From: Ilumatobacteraceae bacterium
GTDB lineage: Bacteria > Actinomycetota > Acidimicrobiia > Acidimicrobiales > Ilumatobacteraceae
Assembly (NCBI GenBank): GCA_024643255.1
Contig: JAHENF010000097.1
Span: 92,798 to 156,797 of the forward strand
Reading direction: 5' to 3'
DNA length: 64,000 nt
Shown here: piece after piece, positions 8,027-16,885 of the stretch
Numbering within the stretch: the first letter of the stretch is position 1
Layout of the letters: each line of letters starts with the position of its first letter
The notes under the pieces: generated by a model
Databases searched by the model: none
Seen by the model: only the letters and a program-made list of their open reading frames with translations
Told to the model about the DNA's origin: nothing
Made by a program: the position numbers and the translations under genes

Positions 8027-9400
8027 ATGATCCATGCGCACGATCCCGCCGACACCGAGTTGACTCCCGCGTACTCCGGTCGCCTGAATCGTCGGCCGAC
8101 ACCGAAGCATCGCCTTCCGGACTCGGAGTCACCACCGACTGCGGTGTACCGCTACATCCACGACGAGCTGTTGCTCGACGGGAGCTCCCGGCTGAACATG
8201 GCAACGTTCGTCACGACGTGGATGGAGCCCGAGGCCGACAAGCTGATGGCCGAGTCGTTCGACAAGAACATGATCGACAAGGACGAGTATCCGCAGACCG
8301 CCGAGATCGAGCGGCGCTGTGTCAACGTCGTGGCCGACCTGTTCCACGCCCCGGTCGACGGTGACGCGATCGGCGTCTCGACGATCGGGTCGAGCGAGGC
8401 GGTGATGCTCTGCGGATTGGCGATGAAGTGGCAGTGGCGCAAGCGCCGCGAGGCAGCCGGCCTCTCGACCGACCGACCGAACATGGTGCTGGGTTCCAAT
8501 GTCCAGGTCGTCTGGGAGAAGTTCTGTCGTTACTGGGACGTCGAGCCCCGCTACGTACCGGTCACCGAGACGTGCTTCGTCGTCGATCCCGAGGCCGTCA
8601 TGGCTCGCGTCGACGAGAACACGATCGGTGTGATCCCGATCCTCGGCACCACCTACACCGGCGAGTTCGAACCGATCGAGGAGATCCACGACCGTGTGGT
8701 GGCCTACAACGCCGAGCACGGGCTCGACATCCCCATCCACGTCGACGCGGCGAGCGGCGGCTTCGTGGCACCGTTCCTGCATCCCGATCTCATGTGGGAC
8801 TTCCGGCTCCCGCAGGTGAAGTCGATCAACGTGTCGGGCCACAAGTACGGCCTCACCTACCCTGGTCTGGGGTTCGCGATCTGGCGCTCGAAGGACGAAC
8901 TCCCCGAGGAGCTGATCTTCCACGTCAACTACCTCGGTGGCGACATGCCGACGTTCACGCTGAACTTCTCGCGACCCGGCAACCAGATCGTGGGCCAGTA
9001 CTACAACTTCCTGCGGCTCGGCCGCGAGGGGTACACCCGGATCATGGAGTCGCTGCGCGACATCACCCTGTTCCTCTCGGCGGAGATCGCCAAGATGGGC
9101 CCGTTCGAGATCATCAGCGACGGAAGCGCGATCCCCGTGATGGCGTTCCGAATGAAGGGCGAGCAGCCGTTCACCGTGTTCCACGTCTCCGACCAGCTCC
9201 GCACCGGCGGCTGGCAGGTGCCGGCCTACACGATGCCCGCCGATGCCACCGACGTCGCCGTGCTCCGCATCGTGGTGCGCGAGGGGTTCAGCCTCGACCT
9301 CGCGGAGGGTCTCGTGGCCGCACTGCGCAAGGCCGTGGACCACCTCAACCAGTACCCGCCCGCACATCCATCCGAACCCGAGCGCTTCTCGCACACCTGA
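8027..9400 (+). CDS. gad: Glutamate decarboxylase
   Basis: 457-residue PLP enzyme converting glutamate to GABA and CO2, consuming a proton. The PLP lysine is K273 in SGHKYGLTYPG, close to its place in E. coli GadB (K276). The N-terminus (RLPDSESPP, then YRYIHDELLLDG) and SxIGSSEA are typical of bacterial and plant GAD. The ATG at 8027 has an SD-like GAGGAA about 8 bases upstream. The next gene begins directly after the stop, so they form an operon. There is no GadC-type antiporter here. The convergent ClC gene and the divergent channel suggest a role in pH or ion balance. Confidence 0.93.
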   Translation: MIHAHDPADTELTPAYSGRLNRRPTPKHRLPDSESPPTAVYRYIHDELLLDGSSRLNMATFVTTWMEPEADKLMAESFDKNMIDKDEYPQTAEIERRCVNVVADLFHAPVDGDAIGVSTIGSSEAVMLCGLAMKWQWRKRREAAGLSTDRPNMVLGSNVQVVWEKFCRYWDVEPRYVPVTETCFVVDPEAVMARVDENTIGVIPILGTTYTGEFEPIEEIHDRVVAYNAEHGLDIPIHVDAASGGFVAPFLHPDLMWDFRLPQVKSINVSGHKYGLTYPGLGFAIWRSKDELPEELIFHVNYLGGDMPTFTLNFSRPGNQIVGQYYNFLRLGREGYTRIMESLRDITLFLSAEIAKMGPFEIISDGSAIPVMAFRMKGEQPFTVFHVSDQLRTGGWQVPAYTMPADATDVAVLRIVVREGFSLDLAEGLVAALRKAVDHLNQYPPAHPSEPERFSHT

Positions 9401-10102
9401 GTGAGTGAGATCGAGGGATTCACCGCCCCGATGACGTGGCGACGAGAGATCCGATGGAACGCGCGCAACCTGGGTTGGCGTGTCGGCGCATTGTTCATCA
9501 TCGGCTCGTTCCTGTTTGCGCTCGGCTCGTTCCCCGCGTACGCACACTTCGTCGATCCGAGGGTCGACGCAGTGACGTTCGCGCTCGGTTCGGTGTTCTT
9601 CACCACGGCGGGATACAGCCAGTTCCTGCAGGCCGTGAACGAGGGCTCCGACACGTTTCGATACGTGGGGATCAGGCCGCACAGCCTGTTCTGGTGGGCG
9701 ACCGCCGTGCAGCTCGCGGGCACGATCTTCTTCAACATCAGCACGTTCGGCGCGCTCGTTGCGGACCTCGACACGCAACAGGAGAACCGACTCGTGTGGG
9801 CGCCGGACATCTTCGGATCGATTGCGTTCCTGGTGGCGAGCACGCTCGCATGGGCCGTCGTGGTCGGATTCCACTGGACCGTGCGCCGCGACGACGCGAA
9901 CTGGTGGGTGAATCTGCTCAACGGGATCGGATCGGTCTTCTTCATGGTCTCGGCGATCGCCGCCCTCGTCCTGCCGACCACCGGTGAAGTGTGGAACATC
10001 GCGCTCGTCAACCTCGGCACGTTCATCGGGGCGGTCTGCTTCCTCGTGGGCGGCTACCTCCTGTGGCCACCGGCATCGCCAGACCCGACGCAGGCTGACT
10101 GA
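9401..10102 (+). CDS. Multi-pass membrane protein, YrhK-like, co-operonic with gad
   Basis: 233 residues from a GTG that directly follows the gad stop. There are about six hydrophobic segments (roughly 30-47, 57-75, 92-117, 128-155, 167-189 and 193-214). Repeated patterns such as GSxxFxxxGYSQFLQAxN and LFWWATAVQLAGTxFFNxST resemble the YrhK domain, of unknown function, here apparently duplicated. The body is too small and lacks the pattern of an APC-type amino acid antiporter such as GadC. The strict pairing with gad suggests involvement in glutamate or GABA traffic or acid stress; that is inference. It converges on the ClC gene with a 7-base gap. Confidence 0.78.
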   Translation: MSEIEGFTAPMTWRREIRWNARNLGWRVGALFIIGSFLFALGSFPAYAHFVDPRVDAVTFALGSVFFTTAGYSQFLQAVNEGSDTFRYVGIRPHSLFWWATAVQLAGTIFFNISTFGALVADLDTQQENRLVWAPDIFGSIAFLVASTLAWAVVVGFHWTVRRDDANWWVNLLNGIGSVFFMVSAIAALVLPTTGEVWNIALVNLGTFIGAVCFLVGGYLLWPPASPDPTQAD

Positions 10103-10109
10103 CTCCGGT

Positions 10110-11456
10110 TCAGGCAGTGCCGACGGACTCTCGGTCGAACCACGACCGGGGAGCAGGGATCCACACGGTCAACACGTAGGCGGCGACGACGGCGACGATC
10201 GCCAGCGGCATCACCGCGTAGGCATCGCTGGAGAGCAGCACGGTGGCGAGGAGCACCGACGTGAACGGCAGCTTGAGCATCGACACGCACATCGCGCCGA
10301 TCCCGATCGCGAGGCCCGGCACGAGTGACATGCCAGGGAGGTCGGCCGCGAGCACTCCGATCGCTCCCCCGATGAAGAGGCTCGGGAAGATCGGCCCGCC
10401 GCGGAAGGCGCTGAGTGACAGCGCATACGCCAGTCCCTTGCACACGATCACCAGGAGCAGTGCACCGGTCGACCATGCAGCGGACTGCTCGATGAGCACC
10501 GGCAACTGCGCCTGGCCGGAGAACAGCACGTATTCGTTGCCCTGGTCCGTCGATTCGGCAAAGAGGATCGCCAGCGCGGCGATCCCCACGCCGAGCAACG
10601 CCGTGACGAGCAGCCGGCGAGCGTGCACGAGTGTGCGCACCGACAGCGCCACGGTGTAGATCAGCCACCCGAGCAGCGGGCAGAGGAGCCCGAGGACGAC
10701 GGCCCACGCGAACATCGCAACCGTCGGCGTCGTGAACGCCGGGAGGTCGGGGATGGCCAGCGAGAACGTCCCTCGTCCAGTGAGCGAGTCGAGCCCGATG
10801 AACACGAGGAACCCGAGTCCCGCGGCGAGCAGTCCCGGGAGCAGCGCGACAGCGAGCATCGTCCCACCCAGTCCGGCCACCTCCAACATCAGGAAGGCCG
10901 CGACCACGGGAGAACCGATCAACGTGCTGATCGCTGCGAAGCTGCCCGCCGACGCAATGAGCGCCACCGCCGTCGGCGGGGCGTCGCGTTTGATGCTCTG
11001 GATCGCAAGCGCTCCCAAGCCTCCACCGATGGCGATCAGCGGGGCCTCCGGGCCGAGCACGGCACCGAGCGACAGTGTCGCAAGCGCGGCAAGCGCAACG
11101 CCGGGCAGTTCGATCGGCAGCGTCGGTGCGCCCTGCTGGAACCCGCCCGAGGGCGAGTGGCCGCAGTTCCCCGGCAGCGATCGAATACACAAGGCGACGA
11201 GGAGGCCCGACATCGCCAACAGCGGCACCGGCCACCAGACCGGCGGTGCGTCGAAACCCAGTCCGCTCGGGAGGTCGGTGTACAGGGCTTCCTGGAGCCA
11301 GGCGACGAGCGCGAGGAACACGTAGGCCACTGCGGCCACCGGCAGGGCGATCAACGCGGCCAGGACCAAGGCCTGGATGTATGCCTTCGATCTGACGATC
11401 GTCAGCGGATCTGGCGGCAAGACTTGTTCGATGTGCTCATTGCCCGACGAATTCAC
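10110..11456 (-). CDS. ClC family chloride channel/antiporter
   Basis: 448 residues with about ten to twelve hydrophobic segments. ClC ion-pathway motifs are visible in order: GNCGHSPSGG (position of GSGIP), GPEAPLIAIGGG (position of GREGP, keeping the gating Glu) and FRGGPIFPSLF (position of GxFxP). It exchanges or conducts chloride across the cytoplasmic membrane; whether this one is a channel or an H+/Cl- antiporter cannot be decided by eye. The start is the GTG at 11456 (NSSGNEHIEQVLPPD); further upstream the frame is Arg-rich and overlaps lhr in a non-coding style. ClC proteins assist decarboxylase-based acid resistance in E. coli, and gad is next door. Confidence 0.88.
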   Translation of the reverse strand: MNSSGNEHIEQVLPPDPLTIVRSKAYIQALVLAALIALPVAAVAYVFLALVAWLQEALYTDLPSGLGFDAPPVWWPVPLLAMSGLLVALCIRSLPGNCGHSPSGGFQQGAPTLPIELPGVALAALATLSLGAVLGPEAPLIAIGGGLGALAIQSIKRDAPPTAVALIASAGSFAAISTLIGSPVVAAFLMLEVAGLGGTMLAVALLPGLLAAGLGFLVFIGLDSLTGRGTFSLAIPDLPAFTTPTVAMFAWAVVLGLLCPLLGWLIYTVALSVRTLVHARRLLVTALLGVGIAALAILFAESTDQGNEYVLFSGQAQLPVLIEQSAAWSTGALLLVIVCKGLAYALSLSAFRGGPIFPSLFIGGAIGVLAADLPGMSLVPGLAIGIGAMCVSMLKLPFTSVLLATVLLSSDAYAVMPLAIVAVVAAYVLTVWIPAPRSWFDRESVGTA

Positions 11457-11509
11457 TCGCTCACCATAGACAGCACACCTGCGGCGTCGGAGGACAGGCG
11501 CGGCGGCGC

Positions 11510-14500
11510 TCAACCGCGGGCGATCAGGCCGCGGTACCCGTCGGCGAACCCGGTGTTGCGGAGGAGCTCGACGAGGCCGCCGGTCACCGCAGCACCGCTG
11601 AGACCGTCGCCGTTCACCTTGCGGATCTCGATGGACTTCACCCGCCCGTCCTTCACCAGCGAGATCAGCGCCGCGCTCCACGATGTGTCGTCGAGCGCGT
11701 CGGGGAACGTGACGAGATGATGTCCCCGCCGGTCGAACCACACGAGCGGTCGACCGGCACGCAACACCACCAGCGATGATGCGCTCCGCGCCGGACGTCC
11801 CGGGGTGTCGGGCCAGGCGAGGGCCGCGCCGTATGGCTGGGCCGGATCGGTCGATGCGAGCACGATGGGGTCCGGCACATCGTCGGGACGTATCACCGGG
11901 TCCGGGGTCTCACGCGCTGCGCGCAGGCGATCGACCGCGCCGGGAATCGCGAACTGGGCCGCGCCGAGGCCGTCGACGAAGTAGCCGCGTCGGACCTGAC
12001 CGCGCTCCTCCAACACCTTGAGCACCCCGTAGACCGCGGAAAATCCACCGACGAGCCCCTCGGCCATCACCGCCTCGCGGGTCACCACTCCGTAGCGCTC
12101 GACGAGTTGCAGCGCCTGGGCGTGAGCGGCCTCCGTGGCGGTCGGCACCGGTTGCAGCAGCGGCGCGACGAGACTCCACCGGCCCTGACCGGCCGGAGGA
12201 CCGATCCGGGTGAGCCGACCCGGACGGGGCCGGCTGCGGCCGTACGCGGCTCGACCCGTCGCCGCACTCTTGACCTTGGCACCGCCGAGCACCGACCTCA
12301 GCGCCGCGAGCGAGTCGTTGGTGACCTCGCCGGCCCACACCAGATCCCAGAGCGCGGCGAGCAACTCCTGGTCCTGCGCGCCCGGCGCGGCAGCCCTGAT
12401 CTGCCCCCAGAAGCTCGCTCCCTGTTCGGCGAGCAGCGTTCGGATCGCCTCCTGAAGGCCGCCTTCAGCGACGTCGCGCGCCTCCCAGCCCGGGGCGAGG
12501 AGCGGAAGTTGATCGGCGAAACAGAGCCGGATCCGACCGTCTCGGGCGCCGAGTGCACCGGCGCCGATCCACACGACCTCGCCGGCAGTGCACAGTTCGT
12601 CGAGCATCGGCGGCCGGAACGCGGCCACGCGCACCGGGAGGACGTCACGCTCGATCGTCGACGCGACGAGCGCCGTGCCCGACAGCACGCCGAGCGTCTC
12701 GACGAGCGCGTCCATCCCGCGTCGCTGCGCCGGAACGTTGTGCCACGCCGTCAGGAACCGGGCGAAGGCCTCCTGCTCGACGGGCTCGACCTCCTTTCGA
12801 AGGGCGGCCAGCGACCGGCGGCGCAGTTGACGCAGTACGTCGACGTCGCAGAACTCGCGCGACACACCCTCGGGTCGGAACTCGCCGATGACGACGCGCT
12901 CCTCGCCTTCGAGCGCCGCGAGTGCCCCGGCGATCCGCTCGGGCGGCGCCCCGAACCTCCTGGCCACGTCGGCGGTGAGGAAGGGGCCGTGCGTGCGTGC
13001 GTACCGGCCGACGACTTCTTCGAGCGGGCGGGCCACCGGGTCGGTGAACGCCATCGGGAGCCCGAGCGGGAGGGAACAGCCGAATGCGTCGCGGTATCGG
13101 GCGGCATCCTCGGCGGCCGCGTAGCGGGTTTCTCCGGCGAGCGCGATCTCGATGATCCTGCGCTCGGCGAGGAGCCGGTCGAGCCAGCCCTCGGACGATT
13201 CGCATCGCACTTCGACCTCGTCACGGGTCAGATCGCCGACCTTGCGGAACACGTCATGGAGTTCGTCGGCCGAACGGGCGCGTCGACCGTCGGTCACGCA
13301 CTGCAGTTCCAGCTCGACGTCGGCGAGCACCTCGGGGTCGAGGAGATCGCGCAGCTCCTCGGCGCCGAGGAGGTCGCGGAGCAGATCCCGGTCGAGCGCC
13401 AAGGCCGCAGCTCGGCGCTCGGCAAGCGGGGCGTCGCCCTCGTACATGTAGGCCGCGATCCAGTTGAACAACAGGCTCGACGCCATCGGGCTCGCCTTGC
13501 CGGTGTCGACGGTGACGATGCGGATCGCACGTGAGCGCAGGAGCCCGAGCACTTCGCGCAGTGCCGGCACGTCGAACACGTCCTGGAGGCACTCGCGCGA
13601 CGTCTCGAGCAGGATCGGGAACGTCGGGTACTTCGCGGCGACCGCGAGCAGATCGGCTGCACGCTGGCGCTGCTGCCACAGTGGCGTACGGCGATCGGGT
13701 CGGCGTCGTGGCAGCAGCAACGCCCGTCCGGCACACTCGCGGAATCGGGCCGAGAACAGCGCCGTCTGCGGCAGCGTCTCGACGACGAGTTCGTCGATGT
13801 CCTCCGGGTCGATCATCAGCGCCTCGATCGGCAGCTCGACGGCCGACTCGGGCAGCCGGATGACGATGCCGTCGTCGCCCCACATCGACTCGACCGGGAT
13901 GTCGTAGCGGTCCATCAACCGCCGCTCGATCGCCATCGCCCACGGTGCGTGCACCGGGGTGCCGAACGGGCTGAGGATACAGATCCGCCAGTCGCCGATC
14001 TCGTCCTGGAATCGCTCGACGACCACCGTGCGATCGTCGGGGACGGCACCGGTCGCCTCGACCTGTTCCGCGAGGTACTGCTGCAGGTTCCCGGCGGCGA
14101 ACGCGTCGAGCGAGTAGTGCGTCATCAGCCGCTCGGTCGCAGCAGCGTCGTCGAGCTCACGGATCTCGCGGACGAATGCACCGAGCGCCCGGCCGAGTTC
14201 GAGTGGCCGACCCGGGCGGTCGCCGTGCCAGAACGGCATCTTGCCGGGCTGACCGGGCGCCGGGCTGACCGTCACACGTTCGAACGTGATGTCCTCGATC
14301 CGCCACGTCGACGCGCCGAGCACGAACGTCTCGCCGGGACGGCTCTCGTAGACCATCTCCTCGTCGAGTTCGCCGACCCGCGTCCCGTCGGGCAGGAACA
14401 CGCCGAACAGGCCGCGGTCGGGAATGGTCCCCCCGGAGGTGACGGCGAGCCGTTTGGATCCGTCGCGTGCGCGCAGACGGTCGCTGATCCGGTCCCACAC

Positions 14501-15943
14501 GATCCGGGGACGGAGTTCGGAGAACTCCTCGCTCGGATAGCGGCCCGACAGCAGGTCGAGCACGTTGGTGAGCAAGTCGTCGGAGATGTCGGCGAAGCTC
14601 GCGCACCGTCGCACCATCGTCGCCACCTCGTCGACCGAGCACTCCTCGACGATCGCCACGTGGGCGACGATCTGTTGCGCGAGCACGTCGAGCGGGTTGC
14701 GCAGGTACCGGGTCGACTCGATCTCGCCGTCGACCATGCGGCGCGTCACGATCGCGGCTTCGAGCAGGTCGCCGCGATGCTTCGGGAAGATCGAACCTCG
14801 CGACGGTTCGCCCACATGGTGGCCCGCGCGGCCGATCCGTTGCAGACCCCGGCTGACGGCGCCGGGCGATTCCACCTGGATCACGAGGTCGACCGCACCC
14901 ATGTCGATGCCGAGTTCGAGCGAGGACGTGGCGACGATCGCGCGGAGTTCACCGCGCTTGAGACGGTCCTCGATCACGACGCGTTGCTCGCGTGCCAACG
15001 ACCCGTGGTGTGCTCTCACGAGTTCGTCGATCATCTGGCCGGTCTCGGGATCGACGATGCCGGGCACGCCCTGTTCGATGGCCAGTTCGTTGAGCTTCGC
15101 GGCCAGCCGCTCGGCGGAGCGCCGCGCGTTGCAGAAGATGATCGTGGTGCGGTTCGCCAGAATTCGTTCGAGGATCGCGGGATAGATGCTCGGCCAGATC
15201 GACGTCCGACGCTCGGTCAGCGCCGAGGTCGCCGGGCCGGGCGTGAGTTCGACCTCGACCCGCCCGATCGTCGACATGTCCTCGATCGGGATGACGACCT
15301 CGACCTCGAGCGCCTTGCGGATGCCGGCGTCGACGATCTGCACCGGCCGCTTCCTGCCCGGCTCCGCCCAACCGCCGAGGAACTCCGCGACCTCCTCCAA
15401 CGGCCGCTGCGTGGCCGACAGCCCGATGCGCTGAGGCGGAGCGTCGGTGATCTGCTCGAGCCGCTCCAGCGTCAGCATCAGATGCGCGCCGCGTTTGGTG
15501 GTGGCCATCGCATGGATCTCGTCGATGATCACCGTCTCGACACCGGCGAGCGTTTCGCGCGCCGACGACGTCAGCATCAAGTAGAGCGATTCCGGCGTGG
15601 TGATCAACAGATCCGGGGGGCGCCGGATGAGCTTCTGGCGGTCGTTGGCCGCGGTGTCGCCGGTGCGCATCCCGACGTCGGGAGCGACGAAGTGCTCACC
15701 GAGACGCTCGGCCGCGAGTTCGATCCCCTTCAGCGGCGCCCGCAGGTTCTTCTCGATGTCGAAGGCGAGCGCCCGCAGCGGCGAGATGTAGAGGACGCGG
15801 GTGCGGTGCGAGCGCTCCTCGGGACGTGGCGTCGTGGTCAGCCGATCGATCGATGCCAGGAAGGCGGTGAGCGTCTTGCCTGACCCGGTCGGGGCGCAGA
15901 TCAGCGTGTGTATGCCGGCGGCGATGTGCGGCCACCCCTGCAC
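11510..15943 (-). CDS. lhr: Lhr-family ATP-dependent helicase
   Basis: Large SF2 3'-5' DNA helicase, 1477 residues from the GTG at 15943. Motif I is APTGSGKT (17-24), motif II is DEIH (141-144), followed by SATQR (motif III) and a helicase C domain with QRIGRAGHHVGEPS. A winged-helix/Lhr-core region and the long C-terminal extension of actinobacterial Lhr follow. Conserved N-terminal Lhr sequence (VREWFAASFPEPTSPQ) is encoded in frame upstream of this GTG, back to a TAG at 16040-16042, with no ATG, GTG, TTG or CTG. An ATC at 16028-16030 sits where an ATG would give MADHPVLEAF. The true protein may therefore begin at 16030. Lhr acts in DNA repair in mycobacteria. Confidence 0.93.
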   Translation of the reverse strand: MQGWPHIAAGIHTLICAPTGSGKTLTAFLASIDRLTTTPRPEERSHRTRVLYISPLRALAFDIEKNLRAPLKGIELAAERLGEHFVAPDVGMRTGDTAANDRQKLIRRPPDLLITTPESLYLMLTSSARETLAGVETVIIDEIHAMATTKRGAHLMLTLERLEQITDAPPQRIGLSATQRPLEEVAEFLGGWAEPGRKRPVQIVDAGIRKALEVEVVIPIEDMSTIGRVEVELTPGPATSALTERRTSIWPSIYPAILERILANRTTIIFCNARRSAERLAAKLNELAIEQGVPGIVDPETGQMIDELVRAHHGSLAREQRVVIEDRLKRGELRAIVATSSLELGIDMGAVDLVIQVESPGAVSRGLQRIGRAGHHVGEPSRGSIFPKHRGDLLEAAIVTRRMVDGEIESTRYLRNPLDVLAQQIVAHVAIVEECSVDEVATMVRRCASFADISDDLLTNVLDLLSGRYPSEEFSELRPRIVWDRISDRLRARDGSKRLAVTSGGTIPDRGLFGVFLPDGTRVGELDEEMVYESRPGETFVLGASTWRIEDITFERVTVSPAPGQPGKMPFWHGDRPGRPLELGRALGAFVREIRELDDAAATERLMTHYSLDAFAAGNLQQYLAEQVEATGAVPDDRTVVVERFQDEIGDWRICILSPFGTPVHAPWAMAIERRLMDRYDIPVESMWGDDGIVIRLPESAVELPIEALMIDPEDIDELVVETLPQTALFSARFRECAGRALLLPRRRPDRRTPLWQQRQRAADLLAVAAKYPTFPILLETSRECLQDVFDVPALREVLGLLRSRAIRIVTVDTGKASPMASSLLFNWIAAYMYEGDAPLAERRAAALALDRDLLRDLLGAEELRDLLDPEVLADVELELQCVTDGRRARSADELHDVFRKVGDLTRDEVEVRCESSEGWLDRLLAERRIIEIALAGETRYAAAEDAARYRDAFGCSLPLGLPMAFTDPVARPLEEVVGRYARTHGPFLTADVARRFGAPPERIAGALAALEGEERVVIGEFRPEGVSREFCDVDVLRQLRRRSLAALRKEVEPVEQEAFARFLTAWHNVPAQRRGMDALVETLGVLSGTALVASTIERDVLPVRVAAFRPPMLDELCTAGEVVWIGAGALGARDGRIRLCFADQLPLLAPGWEARDVAEGGLQEAIRTLLAEQGASFWGQIRAAAPGAQDQELLAALWDLVWAGEVTNDSLAALRSVLGGAKVKSAATGRAAYGRSRPRPGRLTRIGPPAGQGRWSLVAPLLQPVPTATEAAHAQALQLVERYGVVTREAVMAEGLVGGFSAVYGVLKVLEERGQVRRGYFVDGLGAAQFAIPGAVDRLRAARETPDPVIRPDDVPDPIVLASTDPAQPYGAALAWPDTPGRPARSASSLVVLRAGRPLVWFDRRGHHLVTFPDALDDTSWSAALISLVKDGRVKSIEIRKVNGDGLSGAAVTGGLVELLRNTGFADGYRGLIARG

Positions 15944-16085
15944 CTGCGGTGACGTCGGCTCCGGGAATGAGGCCGCGAACCACTCTCGGACCGCGGGCGA
16001 GAACGCCTCGAGTACTGGGTGGTCAGCGATCCGCCCAACCTATCCACGCCCGCAACCCCGGCATACCGGTCGGCCCGCTCGCTCC

Positions 16086-16124
16086 GATGAGTCCCGGCGC
16101 GACCTGTCCGCGCCGAGACTCATC
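16086..16124 (-). terminator. Strong hairpin after the PCu(A)C gene
   Basis: 16-base arms with a single mismatch (GATGAGTCCCGGCGCG against 16109-16124) and a 7-base loop. It lies 23 bases past the stop of the copper lipoprotein gene on the minus strand and about 55 bases before the presumed lhr start, so it should separate the two transcripts. Confidence 0.65.
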
Positions 16125-16146
16125 ACTGCATGGTCGTGTCGGCCGA

Positions 16147-16791
16147 TCAGCCGGCCATCGTGGTGCCGGTCATGTCGTTGTCCATGTCGCCACCCATGTC
16201 GTCGCTGCCCATGTCGCTGTCGGTGCCGGACATGTCGAGCGTCTTCACCGGTGCGCCGACGACGACCTCGGTGCCGTCGTCGAACACCAGGGTGACGTCG
16301 ATCGTGCCGGTGACGTCGGCCGGATCGATGCCGATCATCATGATGTGCGCGCCACCCGGCTCGAGCGAGAACGAGCCCCCGGCCGGGATCGTGAACCCCT
16401 CGGGGACCTCCTGCATCTGCATCGTGCCCGCCGCGTCGGTGGTCGTCTCGTGCAGCTGGACGGTTGCGTCGAACGGCACCGATGCGCTGACGAGTGTCAC
16501 GTCGGCGGCACCATTGTTGGTGATCGTCGCGTACGCGGCCGAGGTGGTCTGTCCCACGGCCGGCTCACGAATCCATGCGCCCGTCACGGCGATGTCACCG
16601 ACAGTCGCCTCGCCGCCGGCCATCTCGCCGCCCATGTCGGTCGTGCCATCCATGGGGGTGGTGCCCGCCATGTCGGTGGTCGCTTCGGTCGTCGCCACCG
16701 AGGAGGTGTCGTCGCTGCCGCACGCGGCGACCGCGAACGTCAGGGAGAGCGCGGCGACGGGAACGATGAAGAGTCTGGTTCGTTGGTTCAC
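16147..16791 (-). CDS. PCu(A)C-type copper-binding lipoprotein with Met-rich flanks
   Basis: 214 residues from the GTG at 16791. A signal peptide ends in a lipobox (AVAAC, Cys at residue 24), so it is lipid-anchored outside the membrane. The PCu(A)C copper ligands are present: H114, M124/M126 and H149-x-M151 (AHIMM). The family delivers Cu(I) to cytochrome oxidase or handles extracytoplasmic copper. Unusually, the core is flanked by Met/Asp/Gly-rich stretches: about residues 41-58 (MAGTTPMDGTTDMGGEM) and a C-terminal tail with repeated DM pairs. These could give extra copper sites. It lies 81 bases downstream of the ABC-F gene, with the 31-bp repeat between. Confidence 0.85.
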   Translation of the reverse strand: MNQRTRLFIVPVAALSLTFAVAACGSDDTSSVATTEATTDMAGTTPMDGTTDMGGEMAGGEATVGDIAVTGAWIREPAVGQTTSAAYATITNNGAADVTLVSASVPFDATVQLHETTTDAAGTMQMQEVPEGFTIPAGGSFSLEPGGAHIMMIGIDPADVTGTIDVTLVFDDGTEVVVGAPVKTLDMSGTDSDMGSDDMGGDMDNDMTGTTMAG

Positions 16792-16854
16792 GAAGTGACT
16801 GGTCGTCGCCGGCACCCACCTGGTTCCCGACCCCTGAACATCTTCGAACCCCAG

Positions 16855-16885
16855 CGTCACACGGTGCCGGGTCAAACGTGACGTT
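16855..16885. repeat. 31-bp repeat copy 2 (inverted relative to copy 1)
   Basis: Exact reverse complement of 5976-6006. It overlaps the last codons and stop (16872-16874) of the ABC-F gene, so part of the repeat is coding here. Its ends form a 6-base inverted repeat with about 19 bases between the arms. A related palindrome, sharing GCGTCACACGGTG, lies at 63375-63397. Confidence 0.8.

Noticed and set aside
13949-15883. 644-codon plus-strand frame inside lhr
   Set aside because: Antisense shadow of the Lhr helicase motifs; composition is not protein-like.
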